Assembly: GCA_023101885.1 (NCBI GenBank)
Contig: JALPQD010000642.1
Span: 62,001 to 126,000, forward strand
Source of the DNA: Typhlomys cinereus
Taxonomy: Eukaryota > Chordata > Mammalia > Rodentia > Platacanthomyidae
Reading direction: 5' to 3'
DNA length: 64,000 bases
Positions 21,379 through 33,814 of the stretch are shown here, in pieces. Below the pieces are notes generated by a model, which made no database searches, was not told the origin of the DNA, and saw only the letters and a list, made by a program, of their open reading frames with translations. The translations under genes and the position numbers were made by a program. Position 1 is the first letter of the stretch; the number at the start of each line of letters is the position of its first letter.

Positions 21379-22212
21379 ACACGGGGCATATTTTCTGCTG
21401 TTTGCCTGGAGAGCTTTGGGAAAGGCAGTTTCCCATTATTACTATGTTAGTTTAGCTCTATGGAATGAGAAGGAAGATAAAGGAAGACAGTTTGTATCTT
21501 TTTATTAACCACCTCTGACCTTATGAGAAAACTTTCCAGAACTATGTTGTCCAATGTAGTAGTAACAGGTTCAGATTCTCTCAACCGTGGGTGATTTTTA
21601 CCCTATTCTCTCATATAGAGAGCATTGGCAACATTTGGAGACATTGTTGGTTGCCTTAACTCTGGAAGTACTGGCATCTGCAGCTAGAAATCTGGGATGC
21701 TACAATACTCAGGGCAGTCCTTCACACAAGGATTAACTTGAAATGCATATGCTGCCTAGATTAGGAAATCCTATACTACTAATATGTGGCTAATTTTAAT
21801 GATTGTATTAGTTACAGGCAGCTAAAATTAAAACTCTTTTTTAGTGCATATAATCAAGCATTGTTAGTGACTATTGGGTTGGACTACGCAGGTATAAGTA
21901 ATTGCAGAAACTTATTTAACAGTGCTGCTTAGATGCTTGGTTAATGGATTTTCAACTCCTTTTTCAGTTTCAGATTTATAAACAAAACTTATGATGGTTA
22001 ATATTGATAGTTGTAGTTATCTCTCTCAGAGCTGAACTTGGGGTCCCATGATCAATGTAAAGAAGGAAAATATTGCAACCAATAAAGGAGAATAATTGTA
22101 TATGAGATAACACATAACCTAGATGATCTCAAAATAGATCTCCAATGCAATTTTTCTGAATTTAAATGAATATGAAAAACAACTCTAGAATATTGTTCTA
22201 AAATGCTCAAGT

Positions 22213-22226
22213 CCAGAAGATGGCGC
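22213..22226 (+). promoter_or_regulatory. Candidate CTCF-binding core
   Basis: The 14-mer ccagaagatggcgc fits the CTCF core consensus with one mismatch. A motif hit alone is weak evidence of occupancy. Confidence 0.3.
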
Positions 22227-22549
22227 TGTTGCCACATGGTTACTTAACAAAGACTTGCTCTTTATGAATGATCCACCGTAAAATGGATCTGGAAAAAGAG
22301 AGACTCTGGAAATTTCCATTTGAGAATAAAAACTTTGTGGTGAGAGATTCTACTGACAATAGGGTTCCTTTGCTTACAAGATAGCCAGTAACTCCCATGT
22401 GGCTACAGAACCTTATTTCTGCTTGCTTCTTTATCTGGCTGTATTTATTTCAACTGCTCAGAATTAGCTAATTAAAAAGTATTCTGCGACGTGCTAACTT
22501 GTTTTGTGTCATTTATTCATTGAGTTCATTTTTCAAAAGATTACCTAGA

Positions 22550-22670
22550 GATTGCTTATCGAGTGCCTGCGTCTGTGCTAGGCATGATTCTAGACAGCAA
22601 GGTGGCAAAAGTTAACGAGATTGGTGGAGATTTTCTTTCCTGGATCTTTCATTCTAGTCAATGAATATTT
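22550..22670 (+). mobile_element. Ancient mammalian-wide repeat fragment (MIR/L3-type)
   Basis: tatcgagtgcctgcgtctgt, gctaggcatgattctagaca and cctggatctttcattctagt follow the 'tattgagtgcctac ... tgtgccaggcactg ... cattctagt' pattern of an ancient repeat. Confidence 0.5.
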
Positions 22671-22844
22671 TTTTCCTGGGGGCAGGAATTGCAGGCATCT
22701 TGCTATCGTTTTCTTCTGGGAAACACCTGTTTAAGAACTAGTCTGTTTGGAAGAGGGGTCAGGAGCACATGACAGGGCTGTTGCAGCCACTACAGCATGT
22801 ATACTTCCACCTTCACAGGATTTGGATATTTCCCTACCCCAAGG

Positions 22845-23310
22845 CTCAGGGAACCTTGCGGAAAAGGAGGTGGTAAGATCGCAAGAGCCTAAAGGTGGGA
22901 TGGTTCATTTCTAGTCAACACACTGCAGCCACAACAGGGCTGAGTATCCAGGAGCTCACTGCAATGAGAACTTCTACCATGAGATCTACACAACAGTTGA
23001 CATCAGCATTGCCCCAAGGACTAGCGAGGATCTCAGGAGACAGAAGTGCACTCGGAGAGCATCTCTGGGGCAGGTGCTGAACAAGGGGAGAGGAACCTCC
23101 CCCCTTATACTTTGCCCACTGAAAAGCCAAGTATAGTACAACATATCTGTCTCCCTTATCAACATAGGCACCCCAAAGGGAGCCCTGTGATCCACACATG
23201 CAGTGGTGGGTGAGACATGGCTGGATTGAAGAGGGGAGGGGATGGTGGGATGGGGAGGGGTTCAAGGCTATGACATAAACTTAAATTTCCCAATTAAAAA
23301 AACATTTCAC
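22845..23310 (+). mobile_element. Older L1 3' UTR fragment, plus strand
   Basis: It shares the entry point ggctcagggaaccttg-gga and gagcctaaaggtggg with the L1 3' end at 50545. It continues to a G-rich tract and an A-rich end (cccaattaaaaaaac). Probably an older L1 (Lx-like) subfamily. Confidence 0.6.
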
Positions 23311-24439
23311 CATGGAGGGGGGAAAGATCTCAAGGGATCCCACCCCTCCTGGTAGACTGATAAGTGTTAATGCTGATAGAAATGGGAGATGGAAGATGCT
23401 TTCCTCAATGGTACAGATCTATGATTGAGGTTTGAGTACTCAGACACATGCCGTTAGAGTCAACTCAGATGAAACTCAGTGGGCCACACGTGAAAAAACA
23501 CAGAAATAGGAAGAAAATTGGCAGGGAGGAAAGAAGGGTTGTAATGGGAAAAAGAGGTGGTGGGAATGGTGACTAAGGTGTGAAAATATTATAAATTCAG
23601 TTTGAAATCTTGAAAGAATAAGAATGTTTCTCCAAAAAAGAAAAGAAAAAGTCTGTTTTGATAAGAAATGTCTCTGACAAACCCTTGCTTATGATAATTT
23701 TCTCTCAGATTAATCCATTGACTTTAATCCGAGATTATAACAGAATTTTCTAGAATATCATTTTCTTCTTAAATATTGTACATAATTAACCAGCTTTCGA
23801 ATCTATGTAGTAAATAGTAATCTTCACATTAATACCACTGCTATCTCTCTTACTGCATTTTAGGGAAATTTTAAATTGTCTCGCTTATCAATAATCAAAG
23901 AGAAGAGCTTTTGAAAGATCTATTTTTATGAGTGTAGATGTGATTATATTTATTAGAGGTGTATACTTTTGGGTTTTCTCTAAATCTCAAGTAACACAAC
24001 AAATTCTATCATCAAAGCTGATTCAGTGATATTTCAACAACTCCCCTTGCACGAATGATGAACACTTAAGTGTAGCCTCATGATACCATCTTTTGTGACT
24101 AGTAACCATTTCACTGTGCTTAGATCACAAGCTTATATGTTTAAAGTAGCACTGTGTTGTTTTATTGCATTTTCCTTGATTTTAGTCTATTGAGACACTT
24201 AGCTAGCATAATGTACATTACAGTGAATGAGAAAGCAAGAGGGAGAGGAAGGAGAAAGAAGCTGGCTTTGACTGACATTATCTGATACTCTGTCTTCAGT
24301 GGGCAGTCATTAAACAGGACCAAAATATGCTCAGCTATCTATTCTGGGGCACGGGGTTGGCCTTTAGATTATGATAAAAGCTCCAGCATTTGGCCTTCAA
24401 ATTAAGATCAGATAAGCATCAAAAGTAGCTAAATAATAG
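23311..24439. other. Non-coding, no recognised element
   Basis: Intergenic sequence downstream of ASB9; AT-rich, no exon or clear repeat recognised. Confidence 0.4.
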
Positions 24440-24635
24440 CTTTCATTTCCAGGATTCACTAAAGGCAAGGCAGGATGCATTAGCGATTTGTCAGAATTCC
24501 CATGAATCCTGTCCCCATTTTGCGGATGGGGGTACAGCAAGGTTAAGAGACATAAGAGAAGTCACAGTAAGTGGCAAATCCAGAGTTCAATGCAGAAGTC
24601 GTGTGTCTTAAACCTGTATGCTCTGCTGTCTCTTT
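24440..24635 (+). mobile_element. MIR fragment
   Basis: gtccccattttgcggatggg, caaggttaagagacataaga and gtggcaaatccagagttcaa align with the 3' half of MIR. Confidence 0.7.
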
Positions 24636-25227
24636 TCTTCCCTTGGTTCTAGAGCTCTGCCTATCCTAATTAACCTAGGAGATCTTGGGACATGTATTCA
24701 GAAGCAAGTCTGCCAAAGGACCTGTCGTTACACTGACTGGGAAGCAGTGTCAATTTAAGTATGGACATCACAGAGCACTTTCCCTGATCACTTGTTCCAT
24801 ACCCAGGGACCCCCAAAGTTGGTACCTCTTGAAACAAGTGAGTCAGCTTCATCCTTCTGGTGATGGTGGCAGACAGAAACTATCACCCATAACATCGAGC
24901 TTGACATTACAAATGAATGTTTGTTTCTCTGAATCAACATCATCTTGAACTGATTTTGTCACTGACAAATCTTTCCCTGTAATGTGGCAAGGTGGAGAGA
25001 TTTCTTGTCACTTGACACAGTTGGCTGCCATGTGCTAGTTGTGAACTTTTCCTTTTTTCTTTCTTTTTCTAATTGCTTTGGGAATCTTAAATTGCTAGCC
25101 AAGAAATTCTTGCAAATCTGGAGTGCCAAAGCAACACACATTGATGATGTCTAGTTTCCGTATTTCATAATTTTAGGCAAAGGATGGCTGGAGTCTCCAT
25201 TTGGGGTCTCCTGGGACTCAGATCACT

Positions 25228-25440
25228 GTATGTTAGTTCTCTCATCACTGTCACCAAGTACCTGACAAGAAGTAACTTAAGAGAGGAGAGGTTTATTGTA
25301 GCTAAAGGCTTGAAGAGATACAGTCTATGGTGGTGGTAGGAGCGCAGTCTGCAGGTGTGACAGCAGGAATTCCAGGTTTCTTGCTTACATTTTAGTAGAA
25401 CAGGAAGTAGAGAGCAGGGAATGCCAACACTCCAATGGCT
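25228..25440 (-). mobile_element. ORR1/MT-like MaLR LTR fragment
   Basis: ctcatcactgtcaccaagta, ctgacaagaagtaacttaag and gaggtttattgtagct are the reverse complement of the MaLR LTR end (tttattct-like, ttaagttgctt, gtcaggtatttggt, gtgac). The rest of the LTR is degraded. Confidence 0.7.
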
Positions 25441-25647
25441 GTCTTCTTTCCTTTTTCGTTCAATCCAGGATCCAGCCTATGGGATGGTGCCTTGCTCTTT
25501 CAGGACAAGCTTCATCTCCTTAGGGAATCCTATCTGGAAATATCATTACAGACACACCAAAACACCCTAGGTATTTCTTCATTCCATAGGCTGATAATCA
25601 AAATGGAACTTCACACAAGTATTGGTCTGCAAGATCATTTTTATTTT

Positions 25648-25681
25648 ATATTATTTTAAATTTTTAAAAAAAATTTATTCA

Positions 25682-25717
<36 letters not shown>

Positions 25718-26274
25718 ACCACGGGCGAATTCGGGAACCACCATGGACCACTTCCATCTCCTCGTTTACTCTGCCCTGGGATTCACAGGCTCCGCCCTAC
25801 CAGGACCAGAAACACAGGCCCCCCCTGGCGTCTATACGTGGGGTCTAGGATCCGAACTCAGGACCTTCTGCTTGCAAGGCAGAGGCTTAACCCGTGAGCC
25901 ACCTCTCCAGCCCCTATTTTATTATTATTATTATTTCCGCTCATACAAACTTAACAGGTACACCGGTCCCCTCCCTCCCTCCACCTCCCCCTAACCCCCT
26001 GATCCCCCCTCCCCTCTCCCCTCCCTCCACATCTCCTAGTGCCTCCCCCCCATCCCCAGAGCATCCTTTACTGTGCATGCCAAACTCTCCTCTGGGTCCT
26101 CCTCTCCAATGAGGTGCAAGGACCCAGGGGAATATCCCAGAACCCTTTCCTGTATTCCCCTTAAGCTTAGGAACACTACTGTGACTGTCAGTCCCTAGCC
26201 TCCAAGGATCCTAGTGCCTTTAGTCCATGCTAGACTTTGTGGGGTCAATAATGTGTTGGACATAGCGCAGGTCA
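25648..26274 (-). mobile_element. 5'-truncated L1 3' UTR, split by a SINE
   Basis: The 3' UTR landmarks run from ctcatacaaacttaacaggt at 25939 to gttggacatagcgcag. Duplicated flanks ctgcaagatcatttttattt (25627-25646) and ctgcaggatcatttttattt (26275-26294) are its target duplication. The young SINE 25656-25914 sits in its A-rich tail. Confidence 0.85.
25656..25914 (-). mobile_element. Young B2-superfamily SINE in L1 tail
   Basis: Minus orientation with (TG)n at left and head cctctccagcccc at right; a short internal deletion lies near 25820. Target duplication tattttatattatt (25642-25655) resembles tattttattattatt (25915-25929). Confidence 0.88.
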
Positions 26275-26294
26275 CTGCAGGATCATTTTTATTT

Positions 26295-27593
26295 GGAACT
26301 CGAGGGTCTTTCTCCAAGCATATGCTGGCAGAAAGCAGTGCCTTCAGTTGCCCGACTAGAGCTTCTGTCTTGCTGCCAGCTTTCAGTCAAGGGCTGCTTT
26401 CAGACTCTGACTTCCTTGATGCACAGTATTCTCCAGAGGAAAGTCCTAGTGCGGAAGTTTATTTTCTGTCAGAGCACACAGAGCATGTCTTCGTGACTTC
26501 TTACCCTATGAACGCCTGGAAAAAATTATCTGCTTCTAAAAGACTTGGTGAAACCAAGCTTATGTGGGTAATATCTGACCTTAGCTTGAAGTGATTTGGG
26601 GACATTTTAGAATTCTTCTTACCTGCCATACCTGTTCAGGGCTAAAAGCCATTAATTTTCTGTTGATTTGTCTGAAAGCTAACATATAACAATACACTAA
26701 TGATTGTCTTTGCTATGTCATTGAAAGTGTATATGGGGCTTAATCCATGATCCTATTTATGCCAGACATGGTTAATTCCAGGTTTGGCTTTTGCCTTGGG
26801 CTCATCTTGATGGGTAACATGGCGGTGATATTCACCACTGTTAAGTTAGTACAGAACAGAGCCCAGCCTTCATGCAGTAACCCTCACAGTGTGGTAGACG
26901 ACTAGAATGTTCTGCCACCTAATACACCTCCAAGACCTTTAGACTCCTTCAAGTGTATAAATTCTCACTGATTTGACAAGATTGATTTTCTACCCTTTAC
27001 TTTGCAAAACCCATTGTGAGACCAAAGCAAGTAAAATTGATTTCCGCTCACTTTCCTCCCCACCCAAGGCTTCTTTGCTCACTTCTGACAATACAAGTTT
27101 TTCTAACTTTCTGTGCCCTTTTGAAACTCTTGTTTTTCTCCACCCAAGTTTTTTGAGAGCAGTCAAATCAGCTGGTTTCACAGGCTCGTGTGGGGATTTC
27201 AGTGTTCCATTTCAGGTGTTTAGACTTCATAGGTTGGAAAAGATAGCTCTGGTGAATCACAGTTAGGGGACCAAGTATTTACATTGTAGATGTTGGGCCA
27301 TGGCTGTGAAGACTGGGGATAGAATCACCCTGATTTTTATTCAGTTCACATTTTGTGCATTCCACTTAAATAAGAATGCACTGTAGAAAGTCACTAGCAG
27401 AGATTGATTCCTCGGAGTTGTATTGTACAGAATCAAATGCAGTGGGTCTGCATTTCACTTTTCAATCTAGGATATGAAATGTTTTGCTTCCTGACCCACC
27501 ATCGTCTAGCTAGAAATTCAACCTCAGTGATGCTATTGACCCCAATGAAGTATGAAGCAGAAATCCTAAGGGCTTAATGTTGTCAAGAACACA
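26295..27593. other. Non-coding, unclassified
   Basis: Unique-looking sequence. A 126-residue open frame starts in the preceding L1 at 26214 and has no recognisable domain. No exon supported. Confidence 0.4.
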
Positions 27594-27609
27594 CAAGAAG
27601 AACATTCTT

Positions 27610-27930
27610 TTTTTTTAATTTTTTTTATTATTATTTATTCAACTGTGCGCATGTGCATGTGTATGTGCCCGCGCGTGTGTGTGCCCGCGCATGTGTGTGT
27701 CTGTGTGTGTGTGTGTGTCTGTGTATGTGTAGAACCACAGTCGAACTCGTGAACCACCATGGACGCCTCCACCTCCTTCTGCCCCAGGATTCACAGGCTC
27801 CGCCCTACCAGGAGCAGAAGCGCAGGCCGCCCCCGCTTCCGCCTGGCGTCTATACGTGGGATCTGGGATCCGAACTCAGGACCTTCTGCCTGGAAGGCGG
27901 AGGCTTAACCCCTGAGCCACCTCTCCAGTC
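27610..27930 (-). mobile_element. Young B2-superfamily SINE
   Basis: Minus orientation with a TG-rich tract at left and head cctctccagtcc at right. Target duplication caagaagaacattctt (27594-27609) and caagacgaacattctt (27931-27946). Confidence 0.9.
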
Positions 27931-27946
27931 CAAGACGAACATTCTT

Positions 27947-29195
27947 GATCATGCAACCATGCTTGTTTTTAAGGCTCATGGGGTGTCTTTGGAGACAAGA
28001 TTCTGAGGCAGCCATGCAACCTAACAATCAGGGTAAGTAAGACTAGGAGCTCTAATGCATGAGATTTGGCTTTCCTACAGACACCCCATAGCCATCCCCC
28101 CCTTAATCCTTTGCCAGCTCTTCAAGCTGCTATTTGGGGAAAGGACACAATGACCTGCTTTTGGGATGCACCAAAAAATTCAGTTTTCTTTCACTCTGAA
28201 GGAATTAATGTCTCCTTGGGTAATTGTTCTCTCCCTTTCTGCTCTAGGAAGATGAATACAATTCCCCAAGTGAATAACGGAAATGCAACACAACAACATG
28301 AACACTCAGGAAGGAAGGTGCCTGCCTTTGGGGAGCAGCAGCCTTAACGTGAAAGCCCTCATGTTCTGAGCCCAGAGACGAACAAGCTTAGGTAGTTTCT
28401 ATTTTCTTAATTACTTAGGATGACTGGGTAGAGGGAAGTGACTTCAGAGGTTAGAGGACAGAAAACATATAAAGTGGTTGTCTCCAGGAGTAGGAAAATT
28501 TACCAGAGAAATTTGGTGGGACTGTGAAGACACTTGGTGCTCACATGCACTGTGGTACAGATGGAGAACTGGAAAAGCAAGCTCATAGTGAGAATGGGGT
28601 GGGTTCCTTGGGGAGGGTACCATGTTATGTTTTCTCTGGAAACTGGACATTGAAGTATAGGCAGGCTTGATAGGAACCAAGATTTGAAGTTGTAATGGCT
28701 TCAGTGAGTCAAAGGACGATTGGTACCTGGATCACTCTTCTATGGGCAGTTAGAGAAGAGACTGAGCTATAGATGTAGTCTTTGTTATTGGAGAGAGGCT
28801 CTAGGAGAAAGTAAGCAAATATGATGGATCAGAGCCAAAGATCATTGTGAGCAAAGACTTCAGGGGTTGGAGAAATTAAGGTGCAGACTGAAATGTCTTC
28901 TCTATGAGTGCAAAAGTTACAACAATGTAAAACACATATGATCAAGAAGGACATAGAGAGCTAGGTCTGAACATTTGACACTTCATCTTGGCTGCAGTCA
29001 TGAGAGGAGGTAGACTGTATCTTCTGCCAATTGGATTTTTTCAAAAAAAAATTAGGGTTTGAAGGAGGAGGAAGAGAAATAATGGAGAAGGTAGACTGTA
29101 TCTTCAGTCAGTGTGATTTTTTTTTTAATCAAGTGTTTGAGGGAGGAGGAAAAGAAATAATATAAAACAGAATTTGGGCACATATTGGTAACCAA
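27947..29195. other. Non-coding, local duplication only
   Basis: An imperfect tandem duplication occupies about 29000-29160: gtagactgtatcttc, then tgaaggaggaggaagagaaataat, each occurring twice about 75-85 bp apart. No gene recognised. Confidence 0.5.
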
Positions 29196-29199
29196 AAAA

Positions 29200-29372
29200 A
29201 CTTCATCTTGCTTTTTGTTTTGTATGTATATATTTCTTTGAGATCCATCTCACCCTATAGCCTGGGCCTGTCCTAGAACTTACTATATAACCCAGGCTAG
29301 CTTCCTATTCAGGATATGTTTTCTTGCATAAGTCTCTGAAGTACTAGAACTATAGGTAAGAGCCGCCTACTT
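29200..29372 (-). mobile_element. B1-like SINE, minus strand
   Basis: agcctgggcctgtcctagaa and tataacccaggctagcttcc are B1 landmarks in reverse; strongly diverged. Confidence 0.5.
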
Positions 29373-29769
29373 CTGACTTTTCTATTTTGGGAACATAGCT
29401 ATACTTGTTTACATATTGTTTATGACTCTTGGGGCACTATGGCAACGTTGAGTTGTGGAGTTGTGACAGAGCTTCTATGACCTGAGAAACTCAAATCATT
29501 TACCATCTGGCCCTTTACAGGAAAAACAAAGTTTCTTTTTTCTGACCCCCTGATCTAGAATTAGCAATGGAGAGGGAAACATTAATCTCCCAGTGAGAAG
29601 AAAGCATAATTAATATTACAAAACGTTTCTGACACAGATGTCAAATCCTCTGTTCTTGTCAGCCTGGGTCTGCTCCAGGCCACCAGCTTAACTATTTTGA
29701 CTCAACTGATTTTTTTTTCCACAGTGAATCAACTCTTTGGATATGGCTTAAATGACAGAATAGCAGACT

Positions 29770-29875
29770 CCTTTAATTTAATTTAATTTAATTTAATTTA
29801 GTAGCAGACTGCTTTAATTGGAGTATGGATATATATAATATATATTATATAATATATAATATTTTATTATATTGG
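29770..29875. repeat. (TTTAA)n and AT-rich simple repeat
   Basis: A pentamer array (TTTAA)n at about 29775-29800, then a TATATAATAT-type self-complementary tract at about 29830-29872. Confidence 0.85.
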
Positions 29876-29919
29876 GAACATATGTATGGATGTGACTGTG
29901 AGGTTGTTTCTAGAAAGCT

Positions 29920-30190
29920 TTAAACATTGGAGGCAAGAGTCACCCTGAATGCAGAAGCACTCTCCCATGGGTTGCAGTCCCAGGCTGAATAAAAAGGAGA
30001 AAGTGAGATGACCACAGTGTTCATCATTCTCCACTTCCTGAGTGTGACTTCAATGTGCTACCTCATGATCCTGCTGCTGCTTTCCTCAGCACAGTAGAGT
30101 CTGCTCTCAAAATAGGAGCTGAAATGAGCTCTCCCTTCCTCAAGTGGTATTGGGCAGGTATTCTGTCACGCCTTCAAGAAAAGTCACTGA
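29920..30190 (+). mobile_element. ORR1-like MaLR LTR
   Basis: caccctgaatgcagaagcac, ccaggctgaataaaaaggag and aagtgagatgaccacagtgt match the ORR1 pattern; the right end gggcaggtattctgtcac corresponds to the LTR end. Old. Confidence 0.65.
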
Positions 30191-33094
30191 CAGTATGTTC
30201 ATTTGGATCAGCGGTCATTAAGAAAAACAATGGCAATTTACAATAATGATGCTATTCTGCAGCTTGGTGGGGTACTGAGTAAAAGATGTTGGTAGATTTG
30301 CCATCTATCGTCAGTTTCCTGTCTTCCCTTATTCGCTCCTGTTGCTAGTCTAATAGGTAGCTTGTTTGAATTTGGACTGCTTGAACAGATAGAGACAATC
30401 AGTTACAATCGGTAATGAGAAGTATTATCCTTCAAATGGCTTTCTGTAGCAATTGTAGCAATAAAATGACCAGGTGCAATGGACTTAAAAAAAACATAGG
30501 TAGTTCTCCTACATGTCTTTGCTTACAATGGACAGGATTCCCATAATAGTGAACCTGTAGACTAGACAGCGGTTGCCCATATTCTGTCTTCAGAAGATTT
30601 GAATCAAGCAATATGAGTTGAAGAATGGGCAACTGAGTCAAATTAGTTGTGGAAGACCAGAGCGAAGATTCAGTTATGTGTCACATACTTTTTGAAACTT
30701 TTTTGCCTGTTTGTGCTGTTTCTAGAGCTTGGAATCTCTGTGTTCCTCTTCCCTGATATCTTTATCCCCTTTCTTAAACTAGCACAAGGAGATTCTATTA
30801 GTCATAACTAAATGATTATGAAAAATTTGTGAGTAGTACAAGGTTGTTGGTCATAGGTGGTTTTGATGGGTTATCTTTTTTAAGGTTCCATATAAGATGA
30901 ATTCTCTCAAGAGAATATGGAGAGAACAATAGAAATGCAAATCTCTACCTTTAGGAAGGCTTGAGTGAAACAGACTCAATAAGCACACAGTCCGTAATGG
31001 ATATACTTGTCTAGAATTAATATACGAGATTGACGTTCAAAAAGGTAAGGATTACTGGAGTCACTAGCCACCCTGAGGGAGTGTAGGAATTCTCCCAGAC
31101 AAAGCAAAGACAAAATATTCACAGTAAATGGTTTCATTGGAAAAGTAGCACCTATCTATTTTTCCTCCCTGCACTTTCTGGAATTGACATTTGTATTTCA
31201 AATGTCACTCTGTCACTTGTGCTCTGCAGCTATCTAATTGCCAGTGATGGAAAAATCACTTTATAAATTACCGCACAGCCCATAACTACCAACAGTTAAT
31301 GATGGAAACAGTCCCTATTGTGGCCTTTGGTTCATTAACAAACTCCGATGCCACGGCTTCCTGTATTAGCTGGATTTAGTACAGTACTCTCTGTAACCAA
31401 GAGAGGAAGAATAAGTGTGTACCCATAACTAGCTGCAATGAAGGTACCATGCCCATGATTTGGAAAGACTGACCAGTGGGAATCCTGAGACCTCGGCTCT
31501 AAGGCTTTCAGTGTACTCTCTTTCCCCTGTCAGCTCAATGTTGACTGCTTTCCCTCTGACTAATGGACAAGCAGGGTTTTTTTTTTGTCTTTAGTCCAAT
31601 AATCTGTACATTGGAGGCAGCTGTTCTACCTACAATCCCCACCAGTGGTGGGGATGCCAAATTGGTTGTTCAATGAGGCTGGCAGATCATTTTCCTTGGG
31701 CTGTGAATTTCCGTGTCTCATGTGATTTCCATTCCACATCAGGACTGGAGACAGCTACTTTAGAATGGAGCAACTCTTGGGTCTCCCATGAGAATTTTAG
31801 CTTCACTGTGCCAGAAGAAGTCATCAAAACAAATAGCTGCTCCCATAAGCCTTCATCTTTTTAGATTTGTCCTGGTAAACAAAGGTCCCTCTTCAAGTGG
31901 AGAGTCAAACAATGAACCTCTGTGAACTAGTTTATTAGTCATGAAGAGAATGAGTCAGAAACTGGGGATGGGATGTGGTTTTTCCTCCCAATGTGGAATA
32001 ACAGGGCAGTATTTGATATGTGGTTACTCTCAGTATGGAAGACCCATTTGCATAAATGCTTAGACTGAATACATGGTGACAGTACAAAGACAATTTGGCT
32101 ATGTTGATGTTGGCTTGGGAAATAGCCTTTGATGATGCTAAAATATTTAACATATTAAAGTACCAGAGAAATGGGAACATTTTATTTCATTCTGTATTGT
32201 CCAATTTCTGGTGTGTAAATATGGCCAGAACCAATTTTAAGCAGCCAACATGATGTTATCAAAGTCAGTGTTTGAGGGTAAATTTGGACAGTGAGCCTTT
32301 AGAAGGTAGGGGTATTTAGACTGTATACAGTGAGATCAGCTCTTGTCAAGTGCTTAAGAAGAGTGCCAGCTGGTGGGGAGATGTCTTGATGTTACCTTTA
32401 ATTTTGTACTGGAGTTTCACAGTTTACATACAAGTCAAGTAGGAACCTTTGAATGTGGTGAGGATTGATTTGATTGCTCTAGGTGAATTGTGTGCAATTG
32501 CCCCTGCTATCACTTTTTTTTATTGTGGCAATACAGAATTGTCATAAGAACTTGGTCTTGGCCCAGGGGTGTACATATTGGGAGTGTTGGAAGTAAAGAT
32601 ATGTGGTGTTACAAATAGACACCCAAGAGAGACCAGAACATCATAACAAGGCACATTTTGACTTATGCCAAAAGGTGAGTCGCCTCTCTGAGTAGGGTTA
32701 GCAAGCACACTGGACGGGAGTTCATTTAACCTCTTGCTTGAGGCCCAGTCTCACATTCCATTGGCAGTTGACTATGAAACGACATGACATGTTGTCAGTA
32801 GGAGTTAAGGAAGATGGAAGGTCCCTCTTGAGTTTTGATGAATGAGAGGGGTAAACGATTCTTAAAATTTTCCATATGAAATGGAGGCTGGAACCAAAAT
32901 AGAAGCACATTAGTTTGATAGGAAAAAACGAACAAACAAACAAACAAAACGAAACAAAAAAACTCCAAAATACAATTTTCCCACAGTGGCAAGATCTTGC
33001 TTCTGTCTCAAGATCTGGTTATTGATGTATTTTCTTGGAGAAATGGTACACCACCTATCACTTTCCTCAATAATTTGTGAATACAAACAAAGCA
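30191..33094. other. Non-coding, unclassified
   Basis: No well-preserved element or exon recognised over about 2.9 kb. Probably old, degraded repeats and unique intergenic DNA. A short (CAAA)n run lies at about 32930-32965. Confidence 0.4.
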
Positions 33095-33192
33095 CTTGAG
33101 CCAGTATGATGGCTCACACTTACAATTCTAGTTCTTGGGAAGCTGAGGCAGGAATATTACCAGGAGTTAAGGCCAGCCTGGGTGCCAGCATG
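33095..33192 (+). mobile_element. B1 SINE fragment
   Basis: gccagtatgatggctcacac, ggaagctgaggcaggaatat and gttaaggccagcctgggt are B1 landmarks. Confidence 0.75.
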
Positions 33193-33552
33193 GGACTCCT
33201 CAAAAGAATGAGAACAGCCAAAAGAAAGAAAAAAGATGCAAAATGAAACAAAGACAAACCTGATACCAGCTACTTCTCAGCAAACTCAACAGCAAACCTA
33301 TAGTGTTGTCTATTTTGCTATCTTTTTGAACTTTCCCAAAGGAGCATGAAACAACTGCACAATGAATAGAAGACAGAAGCATGATGTCACCACACCACCC
33401 ACATCTGCAGCGAACTCTGTGGCCTCCTCTGAGGGGACTTCACCAACAGCTCAAAGCTGTTTTTCCCAAGATGGGGGAGAGAGCAGTCAGTAACATGATC
33501 ATGGCACAAATGTGATGAGCTGTGTTTGGTCTTCAACACCTGTGAAAAAAAT

Positions 33553-33812
33553 AAAAAGCCAGACACGGTGGCTTACATTTGTTAACTCCTGCCCTGGGGA
33601 GGCAGAGATGGGTGGATCCTTACAACATGCTAGCCAATGGCCTAATCAAATCACAAAGCAGGGGGCCCCAGTGAGGGACTCTGTCTCAAACAGCAAAGTA
33701 GATGGGCTCCTAAAGAACAATGTTCAAGGCTGACATTGGGTCTCCAGATGCATGTGCACACACATGTTCCTGCACAGACATGAACCCATGCGTGTATACA
33801 CATAAAAATTTA
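33553..33812 (+). mobile_element. B3-like SINE
   Basis: agccagacacggtggcttac, gaggcagagatgggtggatc, gggactctgtctcaaac and a CA-rich end follow the B3 body layout; the head is missing. Confidence 0.6.
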
Positions 33813-33814
33813 AA

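Noticed and set aside
26214..26594. 126-codon ORF beginning in an L1 tail
   Set aside because: No recognisable domain; starts inside a truncated L1 3' UTR and crosses its target duplication. Could be re-examined only with transcript data.
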